Below the pieces are notes generated by a model, which was not told the origin of the DNA, ran no database searches, and saw nothing but the letters and a program-made list of their open reading frames with translations. A stretch of DNA of 18,139 bases from an uncultured Veillonella sp. (lineage in GTDB: Bacteria > Bacillota > Negativicutes > Veillonellales > Veillonellaceae), in the NCBI RefSeq assembly GCF_934190855.1, contig NZ_CAKPTN010000017.1:1-18139 (forward strand), read 5' to 3'. Below, in pieces: positions 15,838-18,139 of the stretch; positions within the stretch are counted from its first letter, which is position 1; the number at the start of each line of letters is the position of its first letter. Position numbers and translations under genes: made by a program.

Positions 15838-15846
15838 TGTTATAAT
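15838..15846 (+). promoter_or_regulatory. Extended -10 promoter of the PACE gene
   Basis: TGTTATAAT combines a TG element with a perfect TATAAT (15841-15846). The -35 (15818-15823, AAATGG) is poor. The expected start near 15853 gives a short leader containing GAGGT at 15874-15878 before the ATG. Confidence 0.6.
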
Positions 15847-15881
15847 AGCGCATATAGGTGTATTTATAGGCGTGAGGTATT

Positions 15882-16286
15882 ATGTCTTTTTTTGAGCGGG
15901 TAGTACAGTCAGTTTTATATGAGATTGGTTGCATTTTAATCGGTTGGATCGTGATGCAGTTTGTTCCGCATGAGGGGCAGCCTCTGGTCTTGATGATTAT
16001 CTTTTCCTTGTTGGCTATGGTTTGGAATTTTGTGTTTAACTGGATTTTTGATAAACTAGTACCAGGTGATCGATTAGCACGAGGCCCTTTAATTCGCACT
16101 ATTCATGCTGTGTTATTTGAAGGCTTATTTATGCTTGCAACGGTACCGATCATCATGTACATGATGCAGATGACTTTTTGGATGGCCTTTGTCACTGATA
16201 TAACGATGACATTGGCTATCTTGGGTTATACCTATATTTATAATTGGGTATATGATCGAGTACGCTTATTTTTTGTAAAAGCTTAG
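15882..16286 (+). CDS. PACE-family multidrug/biocide efflux protein (AceI-like)
   Basis: This small inner-membrane protein of 134 residues is built from two bacterial transmembrane pair (BTP) repeats, the layout of the PACE family whose founder AceI of Acinetobacter pumps out chlorhexidine using the proton gradient. Repeat one has RVVQSVLYEIG with Glu14 at the position of the AceI proton-carrying Glu15, and WNFVFNWIFDK (49-59). Repeat two has HAVLFEG (75-81) and YTYIYNWVYDRV (116-127). Four membrane helices are expected. The gene has its own extended -10 promoter and may be read through into the ECF-type gene 60 bases downstream. Native PACE substrates are thought to include short diamines such as putrescine; which substrate applies here is unknown. 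Confidence 0.88.
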   Translation: MSFFERVVQSVLYEIGCILIGWIVMQFVPHEGQPLVLMIIFSLLAMVWNFVFNWIFDKLVPGDRLARGPLIRTIHAVLFEGLFMLATVPIIMYMMQMTFWMAFVTDITMTLAILGYTYIYNWVYDRVRLFFVKA

Positions 16287-16298
16287 TTTTAAATATGT

Positions 16299-16312
16299 GA
16301 GGTAAGTACCTC
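16299..16312. repeat. Short dyad GAGGTA-AG-TACCTC
   Basis: A 6-bp dyad with a 2-base centre lies between the PACE and ECF-type genes. No T-run follows, so it is not a terminator. It could be an operator or an mRNA stem. Confidence 0.3.
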
Positions 16313-16346
16313 TTGTAAAATCTATATCGTATAGTAGGAGGTTCTT

Positions 16347-16850
16347 ATGTCTACAAAGTCTATTACGGGCACAGGTCTATTGTTGGCCGTAGCCTTATTG
16401 GCGCAAAGCTTGCGCCTCATTTTCCCATTTATTCCTAACCAGGTGAGTATGTTCCTCATTGGTTCTATTACGTCCGCAACCTTTGTACTTGCCACTTGGC
16501 GCTATGGTTGGAAAAATGGTCTTGTCATTGCTTGGATAGCACCAGTTGTGGCGCATTTACAAGGTATGTTACCGCTTCCACCGTTCATCTTGATTACGGC
16601 ACTTGGTACCACAGCCTATGTATTCGTAGCTCATTGGTTACAACATAAACCAAAGGCTTTGCTCATTATTGTTGCTGCCTTGGTAAAAGCAGGCGTTCTT
16701 TTTGGTGGTTATTCTTTGTTCTTTTCACTGTTCCAATTCCCACCAAAGATTGTAAATACTATGTTGTTTGTATCTAGTTGGCCACAATTAGTAACATCTT
16801 CTTTGGGTATTATTTTGGCTCTACTTATTACAAAGCGTACTAAAAATTAG
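16347..16850 (+). CDS. Small integral membrane protein resembling an ECF transporter S component
   Basis: The protein has 167 residues and about five or six hydrophobic segments. SLRLIFPFIPNQVSMFLIGS near the N-terminus and VVAHLQGMLPLPPFILITALG (66-86) resemble substrate-binding S components of energy-coupling factor importers, which bind a vitamin or metal and share an EcfA-A'-T module encoded elsewhere. No ATPase or T-component gene is in this window. The start at ATG 16347 is supported by AGGAGG at 16336-16341. It sits 60 bases after the PACE gene, possibly in one transcript, and is closed by a terminator. The next gene is a sulfur amino-acid PLP enzyme with its own promoter, so a functional link is only suggestive. 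The family call is moderately sure; the substrate is unknown. Confidence 0.6.
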   Translation: MSTKSITGTGLLLAVALLAQSLRLIFPFIPNQVSMFLIGSITSATFVLATWRYGWKNGLVIAWIAPVVAHLQGMLPLPPFILITALGTTAYVFVAHWLQHKPKALLIIVAALVKAGVLFGGYSLFFSLFQFPPKIVNTMLFVSSWPQLVTSSLGIILALLITKRTKN

Positions 16851-16904
16851 TCTAACTTAACTTAGAGTTATGACAACCCATTCAAAATAGATATGACTTT
16901 TTAG

Positions 16905-16935
16905 GGGCACTCAGGCTGTATGAGTGCCCATTTTT
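16905..16935 (+). terminator. Intrinsic terminator after the ECF-type gene
   Basis: GGGCACTCA (16905-16913) and TGAGTGCCC (16921-16929) form a perfect 9-bp stem with a 7-base loop, followed by ATTTTT. Confidence 0.9.
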
Positions 16936-16936
16936 G

Positions 16937-16966
16937 TTGACCTTAATCATTGTCTACTTTTATAAT
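16937..16966 (+). promoter_or_regulatory. Promoter of the PLP enzyme gene
   Basis: TTGACC (16937-16942) and a perfect TATAAT (16961-16966) are 18 bases apart. This is the best promoter match in the window. The start should fall near 16973, leaving a leader of about 30 bases. Confidence 0.75.
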
Positions 16967-16973
16967 TAACATA

Positions 16974-16983
16974 TTGTATACAA
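16974..16983. promoter_or_regulatory. Operator-like palindrome TTGTATACAA at the transcription start
   Basis: A perfect 10-base palindrome lies directly at or after the predicted start of the PLP-enzyme transcript, a place where repressors commonly bind. The regulator is unknown. Confidence 0.4.
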
Positions 16984-17002
16984 ATATGAGGAGTTGATTG
17001 GA

Positions 17003-18136
17003 ATGAAATTTAATACAAAATGTGTTCACGGCAGTGGCAAGCCAGATAGTACTGGTGCAATTTCCCCTGCGATTTATATGTCTAGTACATTTTCTCATCC
17101 ACAATTGGGTGATACAACAGGTTACCAATATACTCGTGAGTCTAATCCGACGCGCGACCGCTTGGAACAATTGATAGCAGGCCTTGAAGAAGGTACAGAT
17201 GCATTGGCATTTTCCTCTGGTATGGCCGCAGTGGACGCAGTGTTCCATTTATTCTCCCCTGGAGACCACATCATCTTAGGTGATGACTTATATGGTGGTT
17301 CTATCCGTATGTTCACCAATATTTATGAGAAAAACGGCATAGAATTTACATATGTAGGTACTTCTGATCTTGATGCGGTGAAAGCTGCTTTTAAACCGAA
17401 TACAAAGGCTGTTTATATTGAAACACCGACCAATCCTATGATGGAGATTACCGATATTCGTGCTCTTTGTGCATTGGCCCATGAGCGTAATGCACTAGTC
17501 ATTATCGACAATACATTCTTGAGCCCATACTTTCAAAAACCTTTGACTTTGGGCGCAGATATTGTCGTTCATAGCGGTACAAAATTCATCGGTGGTCATC
17601 ATGACGTTATTTCTGGTTTCACCATTGTAAATGATGATGAATTAGCTGCTAAATTGCGTTTAACATACAAAACTGTAGGTGCTTGTTTGTCCGCCATGGA
17701 TAGTTGGCTCGTAATTCGCGGTGTCAAAACATTAGCTCTTCGTATGGAACAGCATCAAAAGAATGCCATTGCTCTTGCAGACTGGCTTAAAAAGCAACCA
17801 AAAGTAACAAAAGTATTATTCCCAGGTCTTCCTGACCATCCGGGCTATGAAATCAATAAAGCTCAAACGACTGGCTTTGGTGGCATGTTATCCTTTGAAG
17901 TAGATAGCGAAGAAACGGCTAAAACAGTATTGGAAGGCATTGAATTGATTCAATTTGCTGAAAGTCTTGGTGGTACAGAGTCCTTGTTGACATATCCTGT
18001 AACGCAAACTCATCCGGATTTAAAACCTGAAGATGCAGAACGTAAAGGTATTACGCGTCGCTTATTGCGTCTATCTGTAGGTATTGAAGACACAGATGAT
18101 TTGATTGCAGACTTGGAACAAGCTTTCAATAAATAA
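17003..18136 (+). CDS. Cystathionine gamma-synthase / cystathionine lyase family PLP enzyme
   Basis: This cytoplasmic Cys/Met-metabolism PLP enzyme has 377 residues, full length for the family. The PLP lysine is Lys194 in VVHSGTKFIGGHHDV. Other landmarks are YQYTRESNPTRD (41-52), SSGMAA (71-76), DDLYGGS (94-100), ETPTNP (140-145), IDNTF (168-172), SLGGTESL (321-328) and the carboxylate-binding Arg in LRLSVGIED. These fit cystathionine gamma-synthase (MetB/MetI), beta-lyase (MetC) and gamma-lyase (MccB) about equally, and O-acetylhomoserine-type enzymes are usually longer. I therefore give no symbol. I chose the ATG at 17003, with GAGGAG (16988-16993) nine bases before it. A TTG at 16994 directly abuts that site and is unlikely. 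It has its own promoter with a palindrome at the start site. The window ends three bases after the stop. Confidence 0.9.
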   Translation: MKFNTKCVHGSGKPDSTGAISPAIYMSSTFSHPQLGDTTGYQYTRESNPTRDRLEQLIAGLEEGTDALAFSSGMAAVDAVFHLFSPGDHIILGDDLYGGSIRMFTNIYEKNGIEFTYVGTSDLDAVKAAFKPNTKAVYIETPTNPMMEITDIRALCALAHERNALVIIDNTFLSPYFQKPLTLGADIVVHSGTKFIGGHHDVISGFTIVNDDELAAKLRLTYKTVGACLSAMDSWLVIRGVKTLALRMEQHQKNAIALADWLKKQPKVTKVLFPGLPDHPGYEINKAQTTGFGGMLSFEVDSEETAKTVLEGIELIQFAESLGGTESLLTYPVTQTHPDLKPEDAERKGITRRLLRLSVGIEDTDDLIADLEQAFNK

Positions 18137-18139
18137 AGG

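Noticed and set aside
16994..17002. TTG start for the PLP enzyme
   Set aside because: It directly abuts the GAGGAG ribosome binding site. The ATG at 17003 is properly spaced.

Overview
The window looks like a chromosomal segment of an AT-rich, Gram-negative-type Firmicute, most probably a Veillonella (Negativicutes). This is inference from overall protein character, the low G+C, strong AGGAGG-type ribosome binding sites and the gene mix (anaerobic pyruvate formate-lyase, MetNIQ, a PACE-family efflux protein, a CitT-like anion transporter). No rRNA, tRNA, CRISPR array, transposase or phage gene was seen. Almost all of it is ordinary metabolic and transport DNA.

Layout. Positions 1-85 hold the tail of a PepSY-like protein. 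A 476-base gene-free stretch follows, with a G-free low-complexity tract, a possible small transcript ending in a terminator, and a very long hairpin. Alanine racemase (alr, minus strand) and a D-2-hydroxyacid dehydrogenase (plus strand) diverge from 1675-1926. The dehydrogenase converges on a minus-strand pyruvate formate-lyase operon at 3001-6222. A DMT-family permease and a complete metN-metI-metQ methionine ABC importer follow on the plus strand. Next is a minus-strand pair of half-size ABC exporters forming a heterodimer (10392-13957). The plus strand then carries a CitT-type dicarboxylate/tricarboxylate transporter, a PACE efflux protein, an ECF-type substrate-binding membrane protein and a cystathionine synthase/lyase-family PLP enzyme that ends three bases before the window does.

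The most notable point is the pyruvate formate-lyase. The enzyme is encoded as two proteins. A 705-residue catalytic subunit has the Cys-Cys pair but no glycyl-radical domain. A separate 79-residue protein is essentially just the glycyl-radical domain (RVSGYAV, Gly54). The activating radical-SAM enzyme pflA follows 12 bases later. The seam falls in the inter-domain linker of the one-piece enzyme, each piece has its own ribosome binding site, and the stop codon of the large subunit sits in the loop of an 8-bp hairpin. This suggests a permanently two-piece enzyme whose oxygen-sensitive radical part can be made and replaced on its own, in the way E. coli uses GrcA (YfiD) as a spare part for its full-length enzyme.

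Two loci point to sulfur amino-acid metabolism (MetNIQ, and the PLP enzyme next to the ECF-type membrane protein). Neither has a recognisable SAM riboswitch or T-box leader. Several small operator-like repeats are recorded as leads, not as established sites.
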